Source of the DNA: Bacillota bacterium
GTDB lineage: Bacteria > Bacillota > Sulfobacillia > JAJYWN01 > JAJZPE01
DNA length: 35,390 nt
Reading direction: 5' to 3'
NCBI GenBank assembly: GCA_021787335.1
Contig: JAJYMC010000014.1
Coordinates: 1 to 35,390, forward strand
In this document: one piece after another, positions 1 to 7,617 of the stretch
Layout: every line of letters starts with the position of its first letter
Numbering within the stretch: the first letter of the stretch is position 1
Translations under genes and position numbers: made by a program
The notes under the pieces: generated by a model
Seen by the model: only the letters and a program-made list of their open reading frames with translations
Database searches by the model: none
Told to the model about the DNA's origin: nothing

Positions 1-100
1 CTGAAGCCCGGCACTCTACTCCCTTGGGAGTAAATCCCGACCGGGCAACCTGGTAACTTCCCTTCGGGAATCCCACCCCTTCAGGGGTGGGAGGATGTCA
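1..100 (+). ncRNA. 3' end of a TnpB guide RNA (omega/reRNA) and right end of an IS200/IS605-type element (partial)
   Basis: The stretch is a chain of short hairpins: ACTCCC-tt-GGGAGT near 19-32, CCCG...CGGG near 37-46, TTCCC-ttc-GGGAA at 57-69, and a long one at 72-91 (CCCACCCC with GGGGTGGG), followed by GGATGTCAA. This series, ending in a G-rich hairpin then AGGATGTCA, is how I remember the right ends of IS605/IS1341-type tnpB elements, where the RNA scaffold ends at the element boundary and the next roughly 16 bases of host DNA form the guide. The tnpB gene would lie left of the window. If so, the guide begins near 101 and reads the antisense of the end of tldD. Identification is by remembered pattern; no tnpB coding sequence is visible. 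Confidence 0.6.
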
Positions 101-1546
101 ACATTTGCCAACACCCACTCTCACGTGGCGGAAGCGGGCCGGGGCGGCCCCATGGCCGACCCGGATGGCCTGCATCGGCTCACCCTTGCCGCAGTTGGGG
201 ATGCCCCAGACGCGCCATTCGTCGCGGCCGGCGACGGCGTCGAGGGAGCCCCAGAACTCCGGGGTCAGACCGGTGTACGTCGGGTTCTTCAGCATCCGGC
301 CGAGGGACCCGTCCTTGACCTCCCAGGCGACCTCCGTCCCGAACTGGAAGTTGTAGCGGCGGTCGTCGATCGAGTAGGACTTGTTGAGGTCCATGTAGAT
401 GCCGTCCTTGGTGTCCTTGATGATCTCGTCGAGGGACCAGTCACCCGGTTCGAGGTTGATGTTGGTCATCCGGATGAGCGGGATGCGGTCCCAGTTGACG
501 GCGCGCATCGTGCCGTTGGAGACCTGGCCGACGACCGGGGCCGTCTCGCGCGAGGTCAGGTAGCCCTGGAAGATGCCCTTGTCGACGATGGTCGTCTGCT
601 GGGCAGGCACGCCCTCGTCGTCGTAACCGAAGGAGCCGGCGCCACCCGGCACGGTCGAGTCGGCGGTCATGGTCACCTGGTCCGACCCGTAGCGGAAGTT
701 CGCGCCCAGGAGGTCGGTGGTCAGGAAGCTCTTGCCGACGAAGCCGGCCTCGGTCCCCAGGACCCGGTCGAGTTCGATGGGGTGTCCGCAGGACTCGTGG
801 ATCTGCAGGCCGAGCTGAGAGCCCTCGAGGATGAGGTCCCGGTGGCCGCTCGGGCACTGCTCCGCGTCGAGCAGCTCGACGGCCTCGCGGGCGACCCGCT
901 CGGCCTGTCCGGCGAAGTCGAGCTGTTCTATCCATTCATAGCCGGCCAGCCGGAAGTCCCCGCCGAACTGGGCCGGGTAGGATCGGTTCTGGACCTCGCC
1001 CCCACGGGCGGCGACGGCGGTGATGACCCCGCCCGCCTCGTCCAGCGATTGCTCGATGTATGAGCCCTCGGTCGAGGCGAAGACCTTGTCCTCGTGGTCG
1101 AGGCGCATGCCGGCGGTGGCCACGCGGACCTCCGGCGAGGCGTGCATCCGCTTCTCCGCGTCGAGCAGGAGGGCCAGCTTGTCCTCGAGCTTGACCTCGA
1201 ACGGGTCGGTCTTTACCGGACCGCACCAGCGGCCCTCGACCGCCTCGAGCGGGCTGAGGACGACGTCCTTCTCCTTGACCCGAGCCGAGGCCCGGGCGAT
1301 GCGCCCGGCCAGGTCGGCCACGCGGTCGGCCTCGGCCGGCGACAGGGTCGCGCTGGAGGCGAAGCCCCACGCCCCGTCGGCCAGAACGCGGACGCCGAAG
1401 CCGCGGTCGCGCCCGGTCGAGACATTGTCCACTTTACCGTTCTTGATGGCCACCGTCTCCTGACGGCTGCTTATCATCCTCACGTCGGCGTAACTGGCCC
1501 CGGCGGCCCGAGCCCGTTCCAGGACCCGACGACTGAAGTCCCTCAA
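98..1546 (-). CDS. tldD: TldD-family metalloprotease
   Basis: TldD/PmbA-family zinc protease subunit of 482 residues, the usual family size (about 460-480). The family signature HESCGH is at about residues 250-255, in the context IHESCGHPIELDRVLG, and supplies the HExxxH metal site. In better-known members TldD pairs with TldE/PmbA to cleave unfolded or modified peptides in the cytoplasm; no tldE is in the window. I chose a TTG start at 1546, which follows AGGGGGA at about 7 bases. The open frame continues upstream, but that part is proline/arginine-rich and unlike the family. It lies 91 bases after the pduX-like gene and may be the last gene of the cobalamin transcript, though TldD has no role in that pathway. 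The reading frame ends in GVGKC, and its TGA stop sits in the adjoining mobile-element end, so the final residue or residues may have been replaced. Confidence 0.9.
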   Translation of the reverse strand: MRDFSRRVLERARAAGASYADVRMISSRQETVAIKNGKVDNVSTGRDRGFGVRVLADGAWGFASSATLSPAEADRVADLAGRIARASARVKEKDVVLSPLEAVEGRWCGPVKTDPFEVKLEDKLALLLDAEKRMHASPEVRVATAGMRLDHEDKVFASTEGSYIEQSLDEAGGVITAVAARGGEVQNRSYPAQFGGDFRLAGYEWIEQLDFAGQAERVAREAVELLDAEQCPSGHRDLILEGSQLGLQIHESCGHPIELDRVLGTEAGFVGKSFLTTDLLGANFRYGSDQVTMTADSTVPGGAGSFGYDDEGVPAQQTTIVDKGIFQGYLTSRETAPVVGQVSNGTMRAVNWDRIPLIRMTNINLEPGDWSLDEIIKDTKDGIYMDLNKSYSIDDRRYNFQFGTEVAWEVKDGSLGRMLKNPTYTGLTPEFWGSLDAVAGRDEWRVWGIPNCGKGEPMQAIRVGHGAAPARFRHVRVGVGKC

Positions 1547-1637
1547 ACGGCCTTCCCCCTGAAGGCGCCCCGTGGCGGTAGCGGCCGGCGGGACGCGATG
1601 ACTTTGTCCCTGCCCACTCTTTCGGACACTGGGAGTC

Positions 1638-2702
1638 TCATTCGACGCGAGAAGGGTTTGACCTGCCACGACGGTCCCGGCGAGTTTTGACCGATTCGGC
1701 GGCCGTCCGCTGTCCCGGGCGGCTCGCCAGATGTTGCCACCGTGTTCCAGCGGCCATCGGCTCGACATCCACTCCACCTCTGATCAGTTCCAACGCCCGC
1801 GCGGGCAGCCCCAGGCGGGCCACGACGTGGCGGCAAACCGCCACGACGTCCGCCCGGCGGGGGTCGAGCAGGATTCCGATGACCGTCCCGCTGTGAGCCA
1901 CGTTGATCCCCACCGCTCCGACATCCTGCGCCAGCTCGCGGACGGGCTCCCAAAGCGGGTTGGGCAGGAGGTTCTGATGGGCCGCGGCGCTGAGGGTACT
2001 GGCTCGCCCCAGGGTCTCCGGGTCCCCGCGGCGGACAGCGGTCACGGCCAGGGCCAGAGCTTCGGCGACCTGCGGTTCCTTGCCACGGTTGGCCCGGGCC
2101 AGGTCAGCCCGGCGGTTGAAGGCCAGGCTGTCGACGATTCCGCCTGGATCAACCCCGACGATGGCCAGGGGCGGTGGGGGACCCAGCACTTCGGCCCGCC
2201 GGCCGCGGCGGTGGTCCACCAAGGCGATGCCCGGAAACATGATCCCATCGGTGGGTTCCACGGCGAGGCAACGGAGAAAGAGATCCTCTGGCCCGAGCGG
2301 CGCTCCTCCCCCCGCCACCGTCGCCGCACTCATGGCGGCGCAGAGGTCCGCCGTGCTGCTGGCCATGCCCGCCCCGGGGCGCAGTCGACTGTAGAGCCTG
2401 ACAACGCCGCCAGGTCCCTGGGTGGGTTGATAAGCGGGCAAGGCCCGGAGGTCCGCGTGGGAGCCACCGGAGGGTGCGCGGGCCAGGGAGAGCAACGCCG
2501 CGGCCGTGCGCGGCCTGGGACGACCGCCGGCGAGCCGCCACTCCGCTGCGGCCGCGGAGCCACTAGCCTCGAGGGGCCGGGCCAAGGCTACGGTGTAGAT
2601 CCCCACGGGGCAGGTGATCAAGAAGTCCTCCCCTTCCACCTGGCCCTGCACCAATTCGCCCCAGCTCCCCGGTACCCGGGCAATAACGGTTGGCCAATCC
2701 AC
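1638..2702 (-). CDS. pduX: GHMP kinase, probable L-threonine kinase (PduX-like)
   Basis: GHMP-superfamily kinase of 354 residues. The opening IARVPGSWGELVQG and the phosphate-binding loop GAGMASSTADL match PduX, which phosphorylates L-threonine. In the known pathway L-threonine O-3-phosphate is then decarboxylated by CobD to the aminopropanol phosphate linker of cobalamin. The position directly after cobO in a corrin operon supports this role over other GHMP kinases. I placed the start at the GTG at 2702, 12 bases after GGAGGAGG and just before the first conserved residues. Upstream in-frame sequence is low-complexity and has no ATG. The C-terminal 50 or so residues (arginine-rich, ending in NPSRVE) extend beyond typical PduX (about 300 residues) and have no motif I recognise. 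Confidence 0.8.
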   Translation of the reverse strand: MDWPTVIARVPGSWGELVQGQVEGEDFLITCPVGIYTVALARPLEASGSAAAAEWRLAGGRPRPRTAAALLSLARAPSGGSHADLRALPAYQPTQGPGGVVRLYSRLRPGAGMASSTADLCAAMSAATVAGGGAPLGPEDLFLRCLAVEPTDGIMFPGIALVDHRRGRRAEVLGPPPPLAIVGVDPGGIVDSLAFNRRADLARANRGKEPQVAEALALAVTAVRRGDPETLGRASTLSAAAHQNLLPNPLWEPVRELAQDVGAVGINVAHSGTVIGILLDPRRADVVAVCRHVVARLGLPARALELIRGGVDVEPMAAGTRWQHLASRPGQRTAAESVKTRRDRRGRSNPSRVE

Positions 2703-2820
2703 TTTGATCCACTGCCTCCTCCCCACCGTCTTTGCTCGTTCCTCGCGCCGGACGGCGGCGCTCTCCCTGCCGCCTCCCGCATCGCCGCCACTTGTCCTTT
2801 CGCCATCGTCGCCACCTAGC

Positions 2821-3369
2821 TCAAAAGTCGATGCCCCGTTGCGCCGGCAGCCCCTGGTCGGCCCAGGGATGCTTGACCGCCTCCATCGTCGTGACCAGAT
2901 CGGCAGCGGCCACCAGCTCCGGCAAGGCCCGCCGTCCGGTGAGGACGACATGGAGCTCCGACGGACGACGGCGCAGAAAATCTAAGACCTGAGCGGTGGG
3001 CAACGCCTCGGCCAATTCCGGGTGAGCCAGGACGTAGTTGATCTCGTCCAAGATGAGCACCCGGTACTCCCCAGAAAGAGCCCGTTTTTTGGCGTAGTCC
3101 CACGCCGCGGCCACCGCCCGGCGATGCTCTGGCCAGCTCTTTTGGCTATGGCCTGGAAGGGTGAAGCCCTCGCCCATGGCCCGCAGTTCGAAGCCTGGAA
3201 GGTTTGGGGCGGCCAGTCGCTCGCCGGTGGCCCGGCCGCCCTTGATGAACTGGACCATCAGGACGCGCAAACCGTGGCCGCAGGCCCGCAGGGCCAACCC
3301 CAGGGCGGCGGTGGTCTTGCCCTTGCCGTCCCCGGTATAGACAATGACCAGGCCCTTTCCCGCGGTCAT
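2821..3369 (-). CDS. cobO: Corrinoid adenosyltransferase (CobO/CobA/BtuR type)
   Basis: ATP:cob(I)alamin/cob(I)yrinic acid a,c-diamide adenosyltransferase of 182 residues. It transfers the 5'-deoxyadenosyl group of ATP to reduced cobalt in the cytoplasm. The glycine-rich ATP loop GDGKGKTTAALG is at about residues 13-24. The sequence then shows VQFIKGG, the central LILDEINYVL and the LTGRRALPELVAAADLVTTM block, all in the order of the BtuR/CobO family, and the length is normal. The ATG at 3369 overlaps the cbiX stop codon as ATGA, which fixes the start and suggests coupled translation. The next gene begins 118 bases downstream. No truncation or missing ATP-site residue is seen. Confidence 0.93.
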   Translation of the reverse strand: MTAGKGLVIVYTGDGKGKTTAALGLALRACGHGLRVLMVQFIKGGRATGERLAAPNLPGFELRAMGEGFTLPGHSQKSWPEHRRAVAAAWDYAKKRALSGEYRVLILDEINYVLAHPELAEALPTAQVLDFLRRRPSELHVVLTGRRALPELVAAADLVTTMEAVKHPWADQGLPAQRGIDF

Positions 3370-4199
3370 TGCTGACCCGCAGCCGCAGTCTCGACGGCCT
3401 TCGGCGCCAAGCGCAGGTGGCACTGGGCACAATTCATTGGCGCCACCCCCTGGCGGGCCTCCTGGCGACGAGCCAGCACGACCCGGACGAGGTGCGGATG
3501 GCCCCCGAGGTTCCGACCGAGGTAAAGGGGGATCGTGGGGAATTCGCGACGCGCATCCTCGACCCACCCCGCGAGCCGCCGCAGCAGAACTCCATCAAAC
3601 AAAAGGTAAGGCAGGACCACCACCCTCTCGACGCCGAGTCGGACCGCCCGCCGAATGGCTGTCGTCGGGTCGGGGGTGGCAACCCCCGTGTAGCTGATCT
3701 CCGCCACTGGCAGGCCCTGGTCCTCGGCCAGCAGCCGGGCCACCTTGGCCAGGTCGGAGTTGGCGTCGGCGTCGCTGGAGCCGCGGCCGACCAACACCGC
3801 CCCGATGCCGGCCCGGTCAAAGGGGCCGTGGGCGACCTCCACCTCGGTGAACCGGTGGTCGAGGACTTCGAGGACCAGCGGGTCGACACCGAAGGGCCGC
3901 CCATAACGGAACTCGACGTTGGGGTAGCGCGAACGCGCCTCGTCCAGGTACTCAGGGATCTCGATCTTGGCGTGGCCGGCGGCAAAGAGCGTGATGGGCA
4001 GGACCACCACCCGTTCGGCCCCGGCGGCGACGCACCGCGCCAGGCCGGTGGGGATGTCCGGCTCGGCCAGTTCGATGAAACAGGGCTCAACCAGTCCGCC
4101 GCCGCCGGCCGCTCGAACAGCCTCCACGAGCGATAAGAACTGCGCGTTTCCCTCGGCCACCCGGCTGCCGTGGCCAACCATCAACAGTGCTTCGGTCAT
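3366..4199 (-). CDS. cbiX: Sirohydrochlorin cobaltochelatase CbiX, long form with C-terminal CxxC
   Basis: Inserts Co2+ into sirohydrochlorin, the entry step of the early-cobalt (anaerobic) route. The 277 residues form two homologous halves: MVGHGSR at 7-13 with metal-ligand His10 and a second His in AAGHAK (His76), then a second half starting LVGRGSSDADAN near 137. The tail carries MNCAQC at 255-260, followed by His261. This matches the MxCxxC motif reported for long CbiX proteins such as that of Bacillus megaterium, where it is linked to an iron-sulphur cluster. The classic His-rich stretch is not obvious here. The ATG at 4199 overlaps the cbiH stop (ATGA), and the stop overlaps the cobO start in the same way. 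Confidence 0.93.
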   Translation of the reverse strand: MTEALLMVGHGSRVAEGNAQFLSLVEAVRAAGGGGLVEPCFIELAEPDIPTGLARCVAAGAERVVVLPITLFAAGHAKIEIPEYLDEARSRYPNVEFRYGRPFGVDPLVLEVLDHRFTEVEVAHGPFDRAGIGAVLVGRGSSDADANSDLAKVARLLAEDQGLPVAEISYTGVATPDPTTAIRRAVRLGVERVVVLPYLLFDGVLLRRLAGWVEDARREFPTIPLYLGRNLGGHPHLVRVVLARRQEARQGVAPMNCAQCHLRLAPKAVETAAAGQQ

Positions 4200-4984
4200 T
4201 GGCCTGCGTCCCCTTTCTCCAAACGGTATTTGCCGGCGTAACCCCGGGGCGTAACCATGAAGCCCTTGTACACGAAGGTCTGGGAGTTGCCGACGATGAC
4301 CGTGGCCAGCATCCCGACGGGGTGGTCGAGGAGGTGGTCGAGGTCGGTGATGACGACCCGTTGGCCGAGACGATAAGCCTCATGGACCAGGGCCACGGGG
4401 GTGGTCCCCGGCCGGTGGCGGGTGATGGTCGCCCTGGTCACGGCCAGAGGCTCCTTTCGCCGGGTCGCGCTGGGGTTATAGAGGGCGATGACGAAATCGG
4501 CGCCGGCCGCCGCGGCCACGCGGCGGGCGATAACCTCCCAGGGGGTGAGGTGATCGGACAGGGAGATGGTGGCGTAGTCGTGCATCAACGGCGCACCGAC
4601 CAGGGCGGCGCAGCTGTTGGCGGCCGTCGTCCCGGGGATAACCTCCACTTCCAGCCCAGCCGCCGGATCCCAGCCGCGCTCCCGCAGGATCTCGAAGACG
4701 AGGCCGGCCATGCCATAGACCCCCGGGTCTCCCGAGGAGACAACGGCCACCCGCCTCCCCTCCTCAGCCAGGTCCACCGCCTGTTGGACCCGGATGACCT
4801 CCTCGGTCATGCCGCTGGCGATGACCGTCTTGCCGGGGCCGAGGTCGCCAAGGAGGTTCAGGTAAGTCTTGTACCCCACGACCGTGTCGGCCTCGGCGAT
4901 GGCCGCCTCGGCCCGCCGGGTCATCTGTTCGCGGGTGCCGGGACCGATCCCGATGACCAGCAGCTTTCCTCGGTAGTCGCTCAT
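4196..4984 (-). CDS. cbiH: Cobalt-precorrin-3 C17-methyltransferase (CbiH/CobJ)
   Basis: S-adenosylmethionine-dependent methyltransferase of 262 residues that methylates C17 and drives ring contraction. Visible family blocks are the N-terminal LLVIGIGPGTREQMT, VVGYKTYLNLL, SSGDPGVYGMAGLV, VIPGTTAANSCAALVGAPL with HDYATISLSD, and ALYNPSATRRKEPL. These are typical of CbiH/CobJ rather than CbiF or CbiL. The length equals the plain single-domain form, without the fused extra domains found in some CbiH proteins. The ATG at 4984 overlaps the cbiO stop as ATGA. The open frame extends further upstream but only by overlapping cbiO. In this operon CbiH takes the product of CbiL and passes it to CbiF. 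Confidence 0.93.
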   Translation of the reverse strand: MSDYRGKLLVIGIGPGTREQMTRRAEAAIAEADTVVGYKTYLNLLGDLGPGKTVIASGMTEEVIRVQQAVDLAEEGRRVAVVSSGDPGVYGMAGLVFEILRERGWDPAAGLEVEVIPGTTAANSCAALVGAPLMHDYATISLSDHLTPWEVIARRVAAAAGADFVIALYNPSATRRKEPLAVTRATITRHRPGTTPVALVHEAYRLGQRVVITDLDHLLDHPVGMLATVIVGNSQTFVYKGFMVTPRGYAGKYRLEKGDAGQ

Positions 4985-5847
4985 TCCCTCGACCCCCCAC
5001 CTTCGCTTCTGACGACGCGCGCTAGGCGCTCTAGCAGTTCTCCTTGGGTCCGGGGTAGGCCCACGCCAGGGGCTAGCCAACCCAGGTCACGAAGCCTAAA
5101 CCCGACCTCGAGCACCCAGGGCGGGCGCAGGCCGCCCGCCGCCAGCAGCGCCCGGTCCATCAAGACCTCCGCCGGGGGCCCCTGTCGGGCCACCGTTCCC
5201 CGGTTCAGCACGGCGACCTCGCCGGCCCAACCATAGGCCAAGTCGATGTCGTGGGTGACCAGCACCAGGCTGGTTCCTGCCAGATGCAGCTGCTCCAGGG
5301 TCAGCAACAGTTGCTGAGTCCCTCGAGGATCCAGTCCAGCCGTCGGCTCGTCCAGGAACATGAGGCGTGGCCCCATGGCCAGCACCCCGGCGATGGCCAC
5401 CCTTTTTCGCTGCCCAAAGCTGAGGGCGTGGGTCGGACGGTCGGCCAGGTCGGCTATGTCCAGGGCGGCCAGGGCCGCCCCCACGCGCTCCCGGACCACC
5501 GGCAAGGGCAGACCGAGGTTCAGCGGTCCGAAAGAGACGTCCTGGTAGACGGTAGCCGCGAACAGCTGGTCGTCGGGGTCCTGAAGGACCACACCGATCT
5601 CCTGCCGCCAAACCCCCACCCCACGGCGGCTGTAGTCGAGGGGCCGTCCCTCCAGACGGATTTCGCCGCGGTCCGGCCGCAGGACGCCGCTGAGAAGAAG
5701 GAGGAGGGTGGTCTTGCCGGCACCGTTGGCTCCCAGGACGGCAAGGCGACCGTTGTCGGGCACGGTCAGGGTCAGGTCATTGAGGACGGTGTCTCCGTCG
5801 GGATAGCGGTAACTCAGGCCGAGGGCCTGCAAGATGGGCTTAGACAA
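4981..5847 (-). CDS. cbiO: Cobalt ECF transporter ATPase CbiO
   Basis: ATP-binding subunit of the CbiMNQO cobalt importer, about 288 residues. It shows Walker A LGANGAGKTTLL, Q-loop VLQDPDDQLF, signature LSFGQRKRVAIAG, Walker B LMFLDEPTAGLD and switch histidine in VTHDIDL. The QDPDDQLF form of the Q-loop is typical of ECF (CbiO/EcfA) ATPases. Two starts are possible: TTG at 5847, which has AGGTGA 5 bases upstream, or GTG at 5856, which overlaps the cbiQ stop as GTGA but has no clear ribosome site. I prefer 5847. The open frame extends far upstream to 6708, but only as a shadow of cbiQ. It ends in an ATGA overlap with cbiH. Confidence 0.92.
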   Translation of the reverse strand: MSKPILQALGLSYRYPDGDTVLNDLTLTVPDNGRLAVLGANGAGKTTLLLLLSGVLRPDRGEIRLEGRPLDYSRRGVGVWRQEIGVVLQDPDDQLFAATVYQDVSFGPLNLGLPLPVVRERVGAALAALDIADLADRPTHALSFGQRKRVAIAGVLAMGPRLMFLDEPTAGLDPRGTQQLLLTLEQLHLAGTSLVLVTHDIDLAYGWAGEVAVLNRGTVARQGPPAEVLMDRALLAAGGLRPPWVLEVGFRLRDLGWLAPGVGLPRTQGELLERLARVVRSEGGGSRE

Positions 5848-5852
5848 GAGGA

Positions 5853-6602
5853 TCACCTGCTCAGATGAAGGCTGAGGAAGGCCGTCGCCAACTGCAAGGC
5901 CAGGATTCCGCCCATGACGGGCCACGAAGGTCGGCCCTCGTCGACGAGTACGGGCAAATCGCCCCGGTACCCCCGGGCGGCGAGTCCCATCTCCAGGCGC
6001 CGCGCCCGGTCGAGGACCCGGCCGAGGAAGGCTGCCGTCAGCATGGCCAGCGAACGGTAGGTCCGCCGCCAGCCTGAGTAACCCAGACGGATGTCCTGAG
6101 CGGTCCGCATGGCTTCCAGGGTGTCGGAAAAGACGAATAAGAATCGGTAGGTAACCATAATCAGGTCGACGACCGCCCCGGGCACACGCCACCGACGGAA
6201 CAACGGCAACAGATTCTCGACTGGGGTGGTCAAGATCAAGAAGTTCAGGCTGGCGATGGCGGTCAGGGCCCGGAGGACCAACTTCAGGGCAATGATCCTT
6301 CCCGACGGGAGCAGGACGAAATGCCACCCCAGACCCGGTTCCCCGGCCACGCCGACCATCACCGCCGCGGCGCCGGCCAGGACAAATCCAACCGGAGCCA
6401 GCAGCAACCGAAGGTAGGCGACCGCCGGCACGCCGGCCCCGCCGATGGCTGCCGCGAGCATGATCGCGGCGATGATCGGCCCCGCCGGGTAGGGAGGAAG
6501 GACCAGATCCAGTATGAGCATCCCGAGAGCCAAGACCAGCTTCTCTATGGGATGCCGCCGACGCCAGCGGTTGTGGTGAGCCACACGGTCGATGAGGCGC
6601 AT
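5853..6602 (-). CDS. cbiQ: Cobalt ECF transporter transmembrane protein CbiQ
   Basis: T-component of the cobalt importer, 249 residues and integral to the membrane. Several hydrophobic segments are visible, for example LVLALGMLILDLVLPPY and IIAAIMLAAAIGGAGVPAVA. The coupling motif AARGYRG near the C-terminal third matches the Ala-Arg-Gly motif that contacts the ATPase in CbiQ/EcfT proteins, and SDTLEAMRTAQDIRLGY is also typical of the family. The ATG at 6602 lies 8 bases after the cbiN stop. Its stop falls at the start of cbiO, so the two are probably translated together. It is expected to join CbiM, CbiN and CbiO. Confidence 0.92.
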   Translation of the reverse strand: MRLIDRVAHHNRWRRRHPIEKLVLALGMLILDLVLPPYPAGPIIAAIMLAAAIGGAGVPAVAYLRLLLAPVGFVLAGAAAVMVGVAGEPGLGWHFVLLPSGRIIALKLVLRALTAIASLNFLILTTPVENLLPLFRRWRVPGAVVDLIMVTYRFLFVFSDTLEAMRTAQDIRLGYSGWRRTYRSLAMLTAAFLGRVLDRARRLEMGLAARGYRGDLPVLVDEGRPSWPVMGGILALQLATAFLSLHLSR

Positions 6603-6610
6603 GCTCTCGC

Positions 6611-6904
6611 CTATCTCTTGGCCGAGACTCGGCCACGGACGAAGCCGAGGTAGTATCCGATGACACCGGCGCCGGTCGCCGCCTGCAGGGAAAAGAGAAG
6701 CGTCTCAACCTCCGAACCGGGCGGCTCCCAAAGGGGCCGGATCCATGGCCGGTAATTGGGGTGGGTCTGGGCGATGAGTTCCTGGGCCTGCCCGTCGGTG
6801 CCGGCGAAGGTCTCGGCCCCCGTGCCGTGGAGCCCCGCGCGCCAAAGAGGCAAGCTTATGAGCACCGCCGTCATAAGCGCCAGCAGCACCGTTTGCCGCC
6901 TCAC
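6611..6904 (-). CDS. cbiN: Cobalt transporter accessory subunit CbiN
   Basis: Small membrane protein of 97 residues with two hydrophobic segments, one at the N-terminus ([15 protein letters not shown]) and one near the C-terminus ([16 protein letters not shown]). A soluble loop between them contains [12 protein letters not shown] and the sequence [21 protein letters not shown], which is the hallmark of CbiN. In characterised systems CbiN helps metal loading of CbiM. The start is GTG at 6904, overlapping the cbiM TGA stop by 3-4 bases. The order cbiM-cbiN-cbiQ-cbiO is the standard transporter order. Confidence 0.92.
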   Translation of the reverse strand: MRRQTVLLALMTAVLISLPLWRAGLHGTGAETFAGTDGQAQELIAQTHPNYRPWIRPLWEPPGSEVETLLFSLQAATGAGVIGYYLGFVRGRVSAKR

Positions 6905-7587
6905 TCCGCGATCCCCCCCGTCTCGGTCTTGGTCACGATGCCCAGGTCGCGCAACTCGGGCCGGCTATAGGCGATGAGCTGGTTCATGACCAGCACCGTC
7001 AGGAAACCCTCACTGGCGGCCAGGGGAACCTGGGTGATGGCAAAGATTCCCATAAACTTGAGCATCGCTCCGACCACGCCGCGCGCCGGATCCGGAAACG
7101 CCAGGGCCAGCTGGACGGAAGTGGTGACATACGTAGCCAGGTCGCCGAGGGCAGCCGCAAAGAACAGGGCCGGCCCCAGCGACAGACCCGCCCGACGGGC
7201 CAATCGATAGATCCCGTAGGAGACCCAAGGTCCGACTATGGCCATGGAAAAGGTATTGGCGCCCAGGGTGCTGATGCCACCATGGGCCAACAGGAGGGCC
7301 TGAAAAAGCAGGACGATGAGCCCGATCACGGTCATGGCCCCGGGGCCGAAGATCACCGCTCCCAGACCGATGCCCGTCGGGTGTGAACTGCTACCGGTCA
7401 CCGAAGGGAGTTTGAGCGCCGACAAGGTGAAGGTGAAAGCCGCCGTGACCCCCAAGAGCAGCTTGACTCGCGGGTTTTCCTCCATCCGTCTGGAAATGGA
7501 CCGCGCGCCGGCGGCCACGAAGGGGGCGGCGGCGACGGTCCAGGCGACACAGTGCTCGATGGGCAGGTAACCTTCCATGATGTGCAT
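6901..7587 (-). CDS. cbiM: Cobalt-binding ECF transporter S-component CbiM
   Basis: Substrate-binding membrane subunit of 228 residues. It starts MHIMEGYLP, the conserved N-terminus in which the free amino group and the following His ligate Co2+ in the family. Further family blocks are [38 protein letters not shown] and [18 protein letters not shown]. Several membrane segments are visible. The ATG at 7587 is preceded by GAGGAGGGG at 7 bases, one of the strongest ribosome sites in the operon and consistent with a fresh start after the 30-base gap from cbiG. The stop overlaps the cbiN GTG. Confidence 0.95.
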   Translation of the reverse strand: MHIMEGYLPIEHCVAWTVAAAPFVAAGARSISRRMEENPRVKLLLGVTAAFTFTLSALKLPSVTGSSSHPTGIGLGAVIFGPGAMTVIGLIVLLFQALLLAHGGISTLGANTFSMAIVGPWVSYGIYRLARRAGLSLGPALFFAAALGDLATYVTTSVQLALAFPDPARGVVGAMLKFMGIFAITQVPLAASEGFLTVLVMNQLIAYSRPELRDLGIVTKTETGGIAE

Positions 7588-7617
7588 GGCGAAAGCCCCT
7601 CCTCGATGATGTCTTTG

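Noticed and set aside
95-1063. Long plus-strand open frame (322 codons) opposite tldD
   Set aside because: Rich in Val/Ala/Asp/Gly/Arg from GC-rich third positions of tldD read backwards; no motif and no ribosome site.
5857-6708. Upstream extension of cbiO
   Set aside because: Overlaps cbiQ and cbiN in another frame and is Arg/Pro/Gly-rich; ABC homology starts after 5856.
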